A DNA stretch of 64,000 bases. It comes from Niastella sp. (lineage in GTDB: Bacteria > Bacteroidota > Bacteroidia > Chitinophagales > Chitinophagaceae). The DNA is taken from positions 84,942-148,941 of the forward strand of contig JAGIBF010000002.1 of assembly GCA_017744515.1 (NCBI GenBank), read 5' to 3'. A model generated the notes under the pieces. The model saw nothing but the letters and a program-made list of their open reading frames with translations. It searched no databases and was not told the DNA's origin. Positions 9,245 to 19,100 of this stretch are shown piece by piece (within the stretch, counting starts at the first letter, position 1; each line of letters begins with the position of its first letter). The translations under genes were made by a program, and so were the position numbers.

Positions 9245-11299
9245 CTAACGGGTGGTGAATATCAATTGTACTCTGAGCTCTGTCTTCTGTTTACTATTCA
9301 GCTCATCCAACCCACTGCCGGTAAGCACCTTCGAAGGGAATAAGAATTGCGCGAAGCGCAGCCATAGATGGCAGTTCACTTTTCCGGTACGTTTAGGTGA
9401 TAATATGGCTGCCAAGTTTTGCTTACAATTTATATAATACCGCAACCCTTTGCCGCTGAAAGGAGGAATGGAAAAGGAATATTGTACATCCTGCTCATAG
9501 GCGTAAACACGAGCATTATAACTATCTGTTTCAAAGAAGTGCAACCGCATATTGACTGTAAAAGATCGCTTGGGTGTATAGAAAACTTCTGTGAAAGCTG
9601 AAAAGCCTTTCTCTGTGTGGGCAGCTTCACCCGCCTGATACCACACCAGCTCGACCCTGCTTTTCAAAGTTATTGCCGGGGTTGTTTGAAAGATCACCTG
9701 GGTACGCCAATTTTGCCGTACTGTTCTTTCTATTGGTTTTACAACTGCTTCATCATCTGTGCTATTGGCAGGTTTATGCTCATGCCGGTAACGACTGGTT
9801 ACTTCTACTGTTTTGTTGGGTTTGTACATTACTTGAAACAGGTAGTCGCCACCATTACCCGGCGCATTGACCCGGTACTTCAACCAAGGGAAGCGAAAAA
9901 AATCTCCATAGGCATCTATTTGCCACACAGGCGCGGGCCGCAGGGTAAGGCCCGCATACAATCCCTGTTCGTTGCCCGGTAAATAGCTTTCGGTGAAAGC
10001 ATTTCCCTGCAGGGCCTGGTACTCTTTATCGATATGACGATACACAAGTGACAGGTCTGCTTTGGGATCGAGGCTCACCAGTATACCGTGAAGCAATGCT
10101 TTATTGAATTGCTGATCGATGGCCGCTTCTCCATAAACGTGTAGGTTACGATGCGTAAATGCATAATCTACGCTATGGTTACTCCAACGTTTTCCGGTTA
10201 TCGCAAACAGGTCATAAGGATCAGCTGATCGTTTAAAGGGATGGGAAAATTGGTATTTTACTGTATTTACTCCCACATGCCATCCCGGACGGCTATACCT
10301 GATGTTACCTCCTGCTGTAAACCGGTCGAGGTTATAGCGCTCGTTTATCTCTGCTTGTGTACGATGGTATCCGGTTGTCAATATGCTGGTCACACTATCA
10401 CCCGACAGGTTAGCGTCCAGCTTTCTAAAAGAAGCAAACAGAGTTGCCTCCCAATTCTTTTGTTGCAGGGTAATGCCCGAACCGCGGTGAAAATAATATT
10501 CGCCTGCTGCACTATAAGGCTTCAATACCGGACCTTGTCGTTTTACCTGCATCACAGCAGAGCTCTTCTTAAAAGCGAGGCTTTGCCAATGTATCAGTCC
10601 CTGTCCCATGTTCACGGTATAATCACCCAACGCAAGTGCTTTTATCTTTCCCAGTTTGCGGGCAAATAAATGATATGAACAAAAATCAAATCCTTTTTGC
10701 TGAAATCCTTTGAATATTTCACCCGCATCCTTATCGGCAGTTATTCCATATTGTAACAAGTCATTGGCTGCATACTTGTATCGGGTGAACACCCGCACAG
10801 GGCTTCCCTGGTAGTAAGCTTTATCAGGAGAGCCGGGAGGTTGAAACCCTTTCACCTTTTCCAATGTTTGTGCAGCTCTCAGCAGTAATGAATGCTCGCC
10901 ATTACGAAACCGTTGTGCTATAGGGGTAGAAGTAACTGACCCTGTGCCCAGTTTCACAAACGGCAATAATTGCCGGATGGTTTGTGCATCCCATGCGGGA
11001 ATAGCTTGCAGTTCGTGCAGGTCGAGCAACTTCCCCATCAGGCTGCGGTAGCGTATAAAGCTGGCCACCTGTAATGCATTGAGCATGGGCAGCCCTTCCA
11101 GATCAGTGATGGTAGCAGTATTTAAATCCAGCGGATGACGCCGCAGAGCTTCCAGTTGTTGCCAGCTGTTATCATCTTCCATATCCATGTTCGACACCTC
11201 AGTCTGGTTTTCCAATTGTTGCTCGGATATTGTTTCACGCTCCTGCGCCCTGGCTATGCAAGCAGCCAGTAGTAGTATTATTGTAAAGGGTGTTTTCAA
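9245..11299 (-). CDS. exported helix-hairpin-helix protein with outer-membrane-barrel-like C-terminus
   Basis: I take TTG at 11299 as the start (684 residues). It overlaps the upstream stop as TTGA and yields a signal peptide (KTPFTIILLLAACIARAQ) at the very N-terminus; the ORF is open further upstream, but that extension would bury the signal peptide. Residues about 50-130 resemble ComEA-type helix-hairpin-helix repeats (LNTATITDLEGLP, then LLDLHELQAIPAW). The remaining 500-plus residues alternate aromatic and polar residues like a beta barrel and end in a strand (ELRVQLIFTTR). HHH units bind DNA non-specifically. An exported HHH domain joined to a barrel suggests a DNA-binding envelope protein, which is inference. 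It is coupled to the 283-residue barrel gene upstream. Confidence 0.75.
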   Translation of the reverse strand: MKTPFTIILLLAACIARAQERETISEQQLENQTEVSNMDMEDDNSWQQLEALRRHPLDLNTATITDLEGLPMLNALQVASFIRYRSLMGKLLDLHELQAIPAWDAQTIRQLLPFVKLGTGSVTSTPIAQRFRNGEHSLLLRAAQTLEKVKGFQPPGSPDKAYYQGSPVRVFTRYKYAANDLLQYGITADKDAGEIFKGFQQKGFDFCSYHLFARKLGKIKALALGDYTVNMGQGLIHWQSLAFKKSSAVMQVKRQGPVLKPYSAAGEYYFHRGSGITLQQKNWEATLFASFRKLDANLSGDSVTSILTTGYHRTQAEINERYNLDRFTAGGNIRYSRPGWHVGVNTVKYQFSHPFKRSADPYDLFAITGKRWSNHSVDYAFTHRNLHVYGEAAIDQQFNKALLHGILVSLDPKADLSLVYRHIDKEYQALQGNAFTESYLPGNEQGLYAGLTLRPAPVWQIDAYGDFFRFPWLKYRVNAPGNGGDYLFQVMYKPNKTVEVTSRYRHEHKPANSTDDEAVVKPIERTVRQNWRTQVIFQTTPAITLKSRVELVWYQAGEAAHTEKGFSAFTEVFYTPKRSFTVNMRLHFFETDSYNARVYAYEQDVQYSFSIPPFSGKGLRYYINCKQNLAAILSPKRTGKVNCHLWLRFAQFLFPSKVLTGSGLDELNSKQKTELRVQLIFTTR

Positions 11300-12147
11300 T
11301 GGGAAGGTTTTGTTTGTTTGGTACTGAACAGTAGCAAGAGGCCGGGCGTGACGCCCAATTGTGGATGGTACCTGCCGGTAATATCGACGCGAACATTTTT
11401 CCAGGTCCAGCCCGCTCCCAGCCAAGGTGTAGTTGCGGCTGTGGCAATACCTGCCCGCAGCATGAACCGGTTGTGCAGGGAATATTGCATGCCCACTTGC
11501 AGGTTCACCGCTTTGTCTTCCTGCTTAATGATGTCTGCACTTACCAGGACGTTCTCGGACACCTCATACCCTCCCCCGGCCTTGTATTGCCAGGCCATCT
11601 TTTCCGTAGCCTGTTTTCCGTATTTTCCTCCCGACGGATTATATATATGTATGCCGGCATGCGCTTTTTCAGTGATATGCCAGATCGTCCCTGCTTCCAC
11701 GATCAACGTACCGTCGCTGCCATAACCCGCCGCCTGCATCATGGCATAGTTGATCTGTACACCCAGGTCCACCCGCCCCAGCATTTTTCCATAGGCAATG
11801 CCCACCTGCGACTCATTGTATTCCGATGTGCCAAAGTAATGGACGTTGATGCCCCACCCTCCCATGCCGGTAGGCAAGGCAACGACGGCGCTGTAGCTGT
11901 TCAGTTTTTCCTGCAGGAATCTCTTTTCGGCATATACACCTCCTTGCGCAGCAGGCAGCCGGGCCAGCGCGGCCTGGTTGGCTATAGTGGAAAATGCATC
12001 TACGAATTGGTAACTATAGGCCCCCAGCCCGGTGTAGGGGGCTCCCTGGGGATAGCGGAGGGACTGGGCTGAGGCATGCCAGAAAAGCAGGCAAAAAGCG
12101 GGCAACAGCCCTATTTTCAGGATATGCAGTAAGTAATGGTTTTTCAA
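11296..12147 (-). CDS. PorV/PorQ-like outer-membrane barrel protein
   Basis: The 283-residue product has a signal peptide (MKNHYLLHILKIGLLPAFCLLFWHASAQ). Its body has PorV/PorQ features: an early YSYQFVDAFSTIANQAALARL segment split by turns, then repeated amphipathic strands such as GWGINVHYFG and AGWTWKNVRVDITGRYHP. PorV and PorQ are FadL-like barrels that work with the T9SS, but this assignment rests on overall look rather than a diagnostic motif. Its stop overlaps the start of the HHH/barrel gene by 4 nt (TTGA), so the two products are probably made together and may form one outer-membrane complex. Confidence 0.55.
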   Translation of the reverse strand: MKNHYLLHILKIGLLPAFCLLFWHASAQSLRYPQGAPYTGLGAYSYQFVDAFSTIANQAALARLPAAQGGVYAEKRFLQEKLNSYSAVVALPTGMGGWGINVHYFGTSEYNESQVGIAYGKMLGRVDLGVQINYAMMQAAGYGSDGTLIVEAGTIWHITEKAHAGIHIYNPSGGKYGKQATEKMAWQYKAGGGYEVSENVLVSADIIKQEDKAVNLQVGMQYSLHNRFMLRAGIATAATTPWLGAGWTWKNVRVDITGRYHPQLGVTPGLLLLFSTKQTKPSH

Positions 12148-12200
12148 GCGATTAGTGTTGGACTGTAAAAACTAACGTAATTTTTTACCAAACAGATTTT

Positions 12201-12215
12201 TACCTTTGCGCCATG
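12201..12215 (+). promoter_or_regulatory. folD -7 box, 4 nt before the start codon
   Basis: A perfect TAnnTTTG box (TACCTTTG, 12201-12208) is followed by CGCC and the folD ATG at 12213. If transcription begins five bases after the box, +1 is the A of the start codon. No clear -33 TTTG is seen. Confidence 0.6.
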
Positions 12216-13088
12216 CAAATTTTAGACGGACAGCTTGTATCCCAGGCTACAAAGGAAGAATTGAAACTGAATGTAGGCCAGTTAAGGACCGAAGGCAAGA
12301 AAATCCCCCATCTCGCCGCTGTGCTCGTAGGAAATAATGGTGCCAGCGAAACCTATGTAGGCTCTAAAGTAAAGACTTGTGAAGAAATTGGGTTTAAGTC
12401 TACCCTCCTGCGCCTCGAAGAAGATATCAGTGAATATAAATTATTGGAAGAAATCGAGCGACTGAACAATGATCCCGATATCGACGGCATCCTGGTGCAG
12501 CTTCCGCTGCCCAAGCATATTTCCGACGAGGCAGTGATCAATGCCATCGATCCATCCAAAGACGTGGATGGTTTTCACCCGATCAGCGTTGGTAAGTTAG
12601 TACAAGGTTTGCCCACTTTTGTGGCAGCTACCCCCCACGGCATTATGCTGATCCTGGAACACTATAAGATCGATACCAAAGGCAAACATGCTGTTGTGAT
12701 AGGCCGCAGTAATATTGTAGGTCGCCCTATGAGCATTTTGTTAAGCGCCAACACCAACCCCGGCAATTGTACAGTAACGCTCTGCCACTCGCAGACCAAA
12801 AACCTGAAGGAGCTTTGTTTGCAAGCAGATATCATTGTTGCTGCTTTAGGCAAGCCGGAATTTTTAACAGCCGACATGGTGAAGGAAGGTGCTATCGTGA
12901 TCGACGTAGGTATTACCCGCGTTGCCGATGCATCTAAAAAACGTGGTTATGCCATCAAGGGCGATGTAGATTTTGCCAATGTATCGACCAAATGTAGTTA
13001 TATCACGCCTGTTCCAGGTGGCGTAGGCCCCATGACCATTGCTGCATTGATGAAGAACACATACGCAGCATGCCTGGCAAAGAACTAA
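12213..13088 (+). CDS. folD: bifunctional methylenetetrahydrofolate dehydrogenase / methenyltetrahydrofolate cyclohydrolase
   Basis: The 291-residue cytosolic FolD interconverts 5,10-methylene-, methenyl- and 10-formyl-tetrahydrofolate using NADP. Visible family motifs are the catalytic Y-x3-K stretch ([11 protein letters not shown], about residues 49-59), [17 protein letters not shown], the Rossmann signature [12 protein letters not shown] and the C-terminal [11 protein letters not shown]. Length is normal for the family. It is transcribed alone: a divergent barrel gene lies upstream and a bidirectional terminator downstream. The start is fixed by the -7 box four bases upstream. Confidence 0.97.
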   Translation: MQILDGQLVSQATKEELKLNVGQLRTEGKKIPHLAAVLVGNNGASETYVGSKVKTCEEIGFKSTLLRLEEDISEYKLLEEIERLNNDPDIDGILVQLPLPKHISDEAVINAIDPSKDVDGFHPISVGKLVQGLPTFVAATPHGIMLILEHYKIDTKGKHAVVIGRSNIVGRPMSILLSANTNPGNCTVTLCHSQTKNLKELCLQADIIVAALGKPEFLTADMVKEGAIVIDVGITRVADASKKRGYAIKGDVDFANVSTKCSYITPVPGGVGPMTIAALMKNTYAACLAKN

Positions 13089-13108
13089 ATTTCATCTTAT
13101 TGCTATAA

Positions 13109-13138
13109 AACAAAACCCGCCAAACGGCGGGTTTTGTA
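13109..13138. terminator. bidirectional terminator between folD and the giant surface protein
   Basis: The perfect hairpin ACAAAACCCGCC / GGCGGGTTTTGT has a 4-nt loop. T-rich sequence follows on both strands, most clearly on the minus strand (GGCGGGTTTTGTTTTA). It lies between two convergent genes. Confidence 0.85.
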
Positions 13139-13189
13139 GTTAACAGGGCGACCGGATTAGGGTGTGCTAAGGATTTAGGGGGGCGGCCG

Positions 13190-16100
13190 TTATTTGTTGA
13201 TGATAATCTGTTGCATTTTCTGGGTGCCATCATCGGCTATAAACTTCAGCAAATACATACCATTTCTAAGTGTAGTCTCTAACCGGGCCAGACCATTGTT
13301 TACTGGCACAGTTTGGTTCATCACCAGTTTTCCAGCTGCATCATACCAACCGAATGTTATGTTCGGCTTCGATGTATTGATGCCACTCACATACAGAGTA
13401 CCAGTAGAAGGGTTCGGATATGCCGCCAACTGCTGCTGTTGTTTTACCATTGAAACGATGACAGCCTTTGAATAACGGTCGTTACCGTTAATATCCGTTT
13501 GCTTGAGACGATAGTAGCTGTATCCACTGTAAGGCGCCAGGTCAGTGGCAGTATAGGTTAGTTTATTGCTGCTGTTGCCACCCGATGCCTTGGTATTCAC
13601 TCTTTGCACTTCTGCGAAGTTCACCCCATCGCGGCTTTTCTCCACTGTAAAGTGACTGTTGTTTACCTCCATCGATGTAGCCCACTCCAGGTCTACTTGC
13701 GATTGATGAGCTTTTGCATCAAAGTTCAGGAGACCTACCGGCAGCAGGTTCATACCGGCAGAAATGTTGGCGAGGGCAAACGTAGAGAACGAGTTAAATA
13801 CACTGGGCGCCGATGTGGAAGTAATGCTGCCAGTGAGTGTATGAGTACCATTATAAAGTGGTCCTCCTGTTCCTCCGATATCTCTCCAGGCTGTTGGCGT
13901 CACATTGGTATTCTTTACAATGGTAAGCTGTGCACCATCGGTGACAAAATCATTCGCACCAAAAAATATCTGTATAGTCTGGTTACCGCTCAAACCGGCA
14001 GTCGGTTGATTTACCGAAGAAGCATCGGTACGGCCGATCGTATAATAATGCACCCTGGATACCCGGTCTACAGAAGGAGGCAATGTATATCCAAGCCCTG
14101 AAGCACTTGCATTAAACAGCTCCGCCTGATAAGTATATAAGTTGCCATTGCTATGATTAAGGGTCAATACCACAGGACGGCAATCAGCATCCTTTCCGAT
14201 AGGAAAGTTGAGTGTTGTTATACCTGAACTTTGTTTCTGATATCGCATAGGCCCATTCACGTAGCTGGTAGATGTTGCGTCTCCTGCAGCCGTAGTGGAA
14301 GCATTCATCATCGTAAGGATGTTGGTTGTTGTAGTATTCAACAATCCTGACGTGAGTGTAAGGGTTCTGCTTACGCTAATGGGTGTGTTGGGTGTAACAC
14401 CTCCGCCGGTATTAGCTATTACCAGACGGGTAAATGATGGCGCCGGCGTTCCGGCAGTAATGTCGATCGTTTGTACGCCGCTGCCCGTCATGGTAGCAGT
14501 ACCATTTCCTACTCCAAACACAATGCCTGATGTCGCTGGCGCTGTTACGAGGATATTACCTGCATAAGTGCTGTTGTTATTATAGTTGGGGTACATTCTT
14601 CCGGTGCTGGTTTGCACAAATGCTACGTTGCCGTTGTAGGCGTCCGGATTATTATTCGTCATCATCATATAGCCTGCTCCGGTAACGGTGAATGTTGCTG
14701 CGGCATTGAACGTATTATTGCCTGAGCTTTGATCATTCACGGATCCGTTTTTAGTACTGTTCACCACCCCATTGAAAACGGAACTATTGAACAGCAGACC
14801 GGGGCTGGTACTTGTAATGTCACCACCGAAGTTAGAAGATGGTCCGAATTGCAATGTACTGCTTCCTGTCAATGTCAGGTTTTGCGCTGTTGCGCCTGTT
14901 TGGGTAAACTGACGCAAGTATAATTGTCCGGCTGAAAAGCCTGCTCCACCCACACTGATCGTATACGTTGCTGCCAGGGTTGAGGAAGCTGTCGATGAGT
15001 TATTGAAGATGACACCCTGCCCATTGGTAGACGTAACAACAATATTATTGTTGAATTGAGTGCCAGGTGAGTTCTGGCTTACAAATATGCCTGAGTTATT
15101 AGATGGGGCATTGTTGAAAGTTGTAACACCGCCAAATACATTCCCGGTACTGTTGTGCGCTACATAGATATGCGAAGTACCGGTATTGTTGAAGGTAGCT
15201 GTTGTATTGAACCTGTCGGAGTTGCCGTTGCCAAACATCAGGTAGCCTGATCCAATATTGGTCATAGTGGCTACTCCCCGGAAGGTATTATTGCCACTGC
15301 TGGCATCGCTGGTGTTACCTGTTTTGGTAGCAGTTACTGCAGCATTGAACACACAGCCATTATAGAACAAGGATGGGCTGGTAGATGTCACCTCTGCCTG
15401 GAAGGTAGAGGATGGTCCAAATACCAGTGAGCCGGTTCCTGTGAGGTTGAAGTTATGTGGCACTGTTCCCAACTGGATAAAGTTTCTCAGCAACAGGGTA
15501 CCTGCCGAAAAGCCGCCTGCACCCACGCTGATCGTACGTCCGGTAGCCAATACAGCAGATGCTGTTGCACTGTTACAAAACTGAACGCCCTGCCCGTTTG
15601 TAGACGTTACGATCACATCGTTGTCGAACCGGGTACCGGATGAGTTCTGGCTTACGTAGATAGCTGTATTGGCAGTAGGGGTATTGTTGAAGGTTGTGAC
15701 ACCAGCAAACACGTTACTGGTACTGTTGTGTGCTACATATATGTTTGCAGAACCGGTGTTATTGAAAGTGGCGGTCGTATTGAACCGGTCCAGGCTACCA
15801 TTGCCCAGCAGGAGCGATCCGCTTCCGGAGTTCGTGATCGTCGTTACTCCGTTAAAGGTATTATTACCACTGCTGTAATCGCTGTTCGCGCCTGTTTTGG
15901 CCGAAGTCACTGTACCGCTGAAGGTACAACCATTGAAATACAATCCCGGGCTCGATGAAGTGACATCTCCACCAAATGAGGATGCCGGACCGTACTGTAT
16001 ATAGGTAGCTGTGCCACCCATGACCAGATTGACAGGCGCATTTCCCAATTGGGTAAATTGTTGCAGGATCAGGTTGCCGGCATATAGTCCTCCTACTCCG

Positions 16101-19100
16101 GCTTGTATTGTTTTACCAGCTGCGAGGGTGGCTGTAGCAGAACTGCTACCACCGCAGAAGCGTATGCCAGTAGCGCTTCCTGAACTGTTGACATATATAT
16201 TTCCATTGAACTGGTTGCCTGCAGTTGCCCAGCAAGGCAGTATCCGTTCTGAACCATGATTGTTGAATGTTACATCATCATTCCAGGTATCCGGGCTGTT
16301 ATTTCCCAGCAAAAAGAAACTACTACCGGTATTGGTGAAAGTACTGACACCAACAAATGTATTGCCTCCTGAACTATAGTCGCCGGTAGTCCCCGTTTTG
16401 GTAAATGAAGATGTGCCGTTATATATAGCTCCCTGCAAGTATATGGAGGGGCTGGACCCAATAAAATTGCCGCCGAATGAGGAGGATGGCCCGAGTACAA
16501 GGGAAGATGTGCCGGTAAGCGGCAGGTATACAAGGACGTTTCCATTTTGGGTAAAGCGTCTGACGCTTAATGTACCTGATGTAAATCCTGCAGCTCCTAT
16601 CCTGATCGTGCTACCGGCTGCCATGGTTGCTGCAGCACCACCGTTATTGCCGAAATAAATTCCCGTCGATGAACCCGTGCTCGTCACGGTAATATTACCA
16701 TTGAATATGTGTCCGGTATTACTCCACGCAGCTCCTATGTATGAGCTACCGCTGCTGTTAAACTGTACTGCACTATAGAAGGTATCTGCTTCATTTTGGC
16801 CCAATTGAATATAGCCAGTACCTGTATTATTGATAGTGAGGCTGTCTTCAAAGTTGTTTGCCCCCCTGCTTCCATCATTGGTTGTCCCGGTTTTAGTTAT
16901 GTTCACTTTTCCTTTGAACCTCGTGTTGCCGAAATAAAGCGCCGGCGTACTTGCTGTGACGTTACCTCCAATAAGAGAAGTATCGGAAAACGAGAGCATG
17001 GTATTGGTACCTGTGAAGTTCAGGTTTATGGGGGCATTACCCAATTGCGTAAAAGTCCTTATGTTCAAAGAACCTGCGGAGAATCCATCTGTTCCCACGC
17101 GTATCGTTTTTCCGGCAGCTAATACCGGTGAACTATTACCATTGGGCCTTCCCAGATAGATACCGGACGTTCCAGTCGATGTGACAATGATGTCATCATT
17201 GAACAATTCATTGGAATTGTACCCCAGCATGAATGTTCCGGTACTGCTTTGCTGGTTGATAGTGACTGTGCCGTGGAAAATATTCTGACGCTGATTGTTG
17301 TTGTTTGCAGTACCGCCTGTTTTTGTGAACACAACGGGAGCATAATAAACAGATCCCTGTGGTGTGATATCAGGTGCTGTCACGGTCATGGGTGCATTGA
17401 ACTCACTTAAGGGGCCGAGAATGACGGAGGAGGTACCTGTTCCTGTTATATTGAGGGGAACAGTGCCTAACTGGGTAAATTGTTTGAGATACAGGTATCC
17501 TGCCGTTAACCCGGTAGTACCGGGCAATATCGTTTTACCTGCAGCCAGGATAGCGGTGGCTGTTGAATTACCGCCGCAAAACTGAATACCTGCAGCCGTA
17601 TCGGAACTATTGATATAGATGTTGCCATTGAACTGGTTGCCGACTGTGGCCCAGCTCATTAGTAGTCGCTCTGATCCTTTATTGGTAAGTATCACATCAT
17701 TGTTCCATATATCGGGCCTGTTGTCTCCCAACAACCAGAAGTTGGTGCCACCTTTATTAATACGGCATACGCCATTGAATATATTCCCACCCTGATTGTA
17801 ATCACCGCTGCTACCCGTCTTTGTGAGATCGGTAGCGCCATTGAACGTACATCCATTTAAGAATATGGAAGGGCTGGACGTTGTTACATCTCCATCGAAT
17901 TTGGAGGTAGGTCCGAATGTAAGTCTCGATGTGCCAGTTAGCAATAAACTCTGTGGGGTAGCTCCGATCTGTGTAAACTGCCTGAACAACAAGGTACCTG
18001 ATGAAAACCCGGCAGGCCCAATGTTGACCGTATTCCCGGCGGTGAGCCAGGCCGTAGCCGTATTTACGCCATTGCAGAAATGTACTCCGTTTCCACTAAC
18101 TGAGGTAACCGTGATACTGTTGTTGAATGTAGTTGTATCAGCATAATGGCTCACCATAATTGAATGGTTGGTGGCAGGCGCATTATTGAATGTTACAGGT
18201 CCATTGAATCTATGCCCGGTACTATTATGGGCGATATACATGTGGTTGCTGCCCACATTGTTGAAAGTTGCGGCAAGATTAAAGGTATCAGGATTGTTGT
18301 TTCCCATCATCAGGTAGCCTGCTCCTGCATTATTGACTGTCAACACGCCATTGAATACATTACCTCCGGTTCCATTATTATCGTTAGGGCCTGTTTTGGT
18401 AAAATTGGCTGAATCACTAAACACTGTTCCATTCAGGTATAATGAAGGGCTGAACGTTACCAATTTACCGCCGAATGCTGCAGCCGGACCAAATTGTAAT
18501 ACGCCCGTTCCTGTCAATGTAATACTTTGTGGAGTAGCTCCGGTCTGAATGAATTGTTTCAGCAATAGTGTTCCGGCTGTAAATCCTGCCGCACCTACGT
18601 TGATCGTACGGCCTGTTGCCAATGTAGCATTGGCAGTACTGTTGTTGTTACAGAATAATACTCCCTGTCCATTGGTACTGGTAACAGTTACGTCGTTATT
18701 AAAGATCGTACCTGCTGAATAGGAGCTAACTAATATGGCATTATTTGTAGAAGGCGCATTGTTAAACTCAACGGGGCCGTTGAAGATATTGTTCGTGCTA
18801 TTGTACGCTACGTATATATTATTCGCGCTGGTATTGTTGAATGTTGCAGCGGCATTAAACACGTCGGGGTTTCCGTTGCCTAAGAGGAAGTATCCAGTTC
18901 CCGTATTGTTTAGCGTCAATACTCCGTTGAAGGTATTGCCTCCGGAACTCCAGTCATTACTGGTGCCTGTTTTAGTAATCGTTGTCACTCCCTGGAATGT
19001 AGCATTCCTTATTGTGATGGTGGCAGCGTCCATATTGACTGCACAATTCAGGGTGGTTGGTCCTGCACCAAAGGAAACAGTACCAACGCCTGTAACAGTC

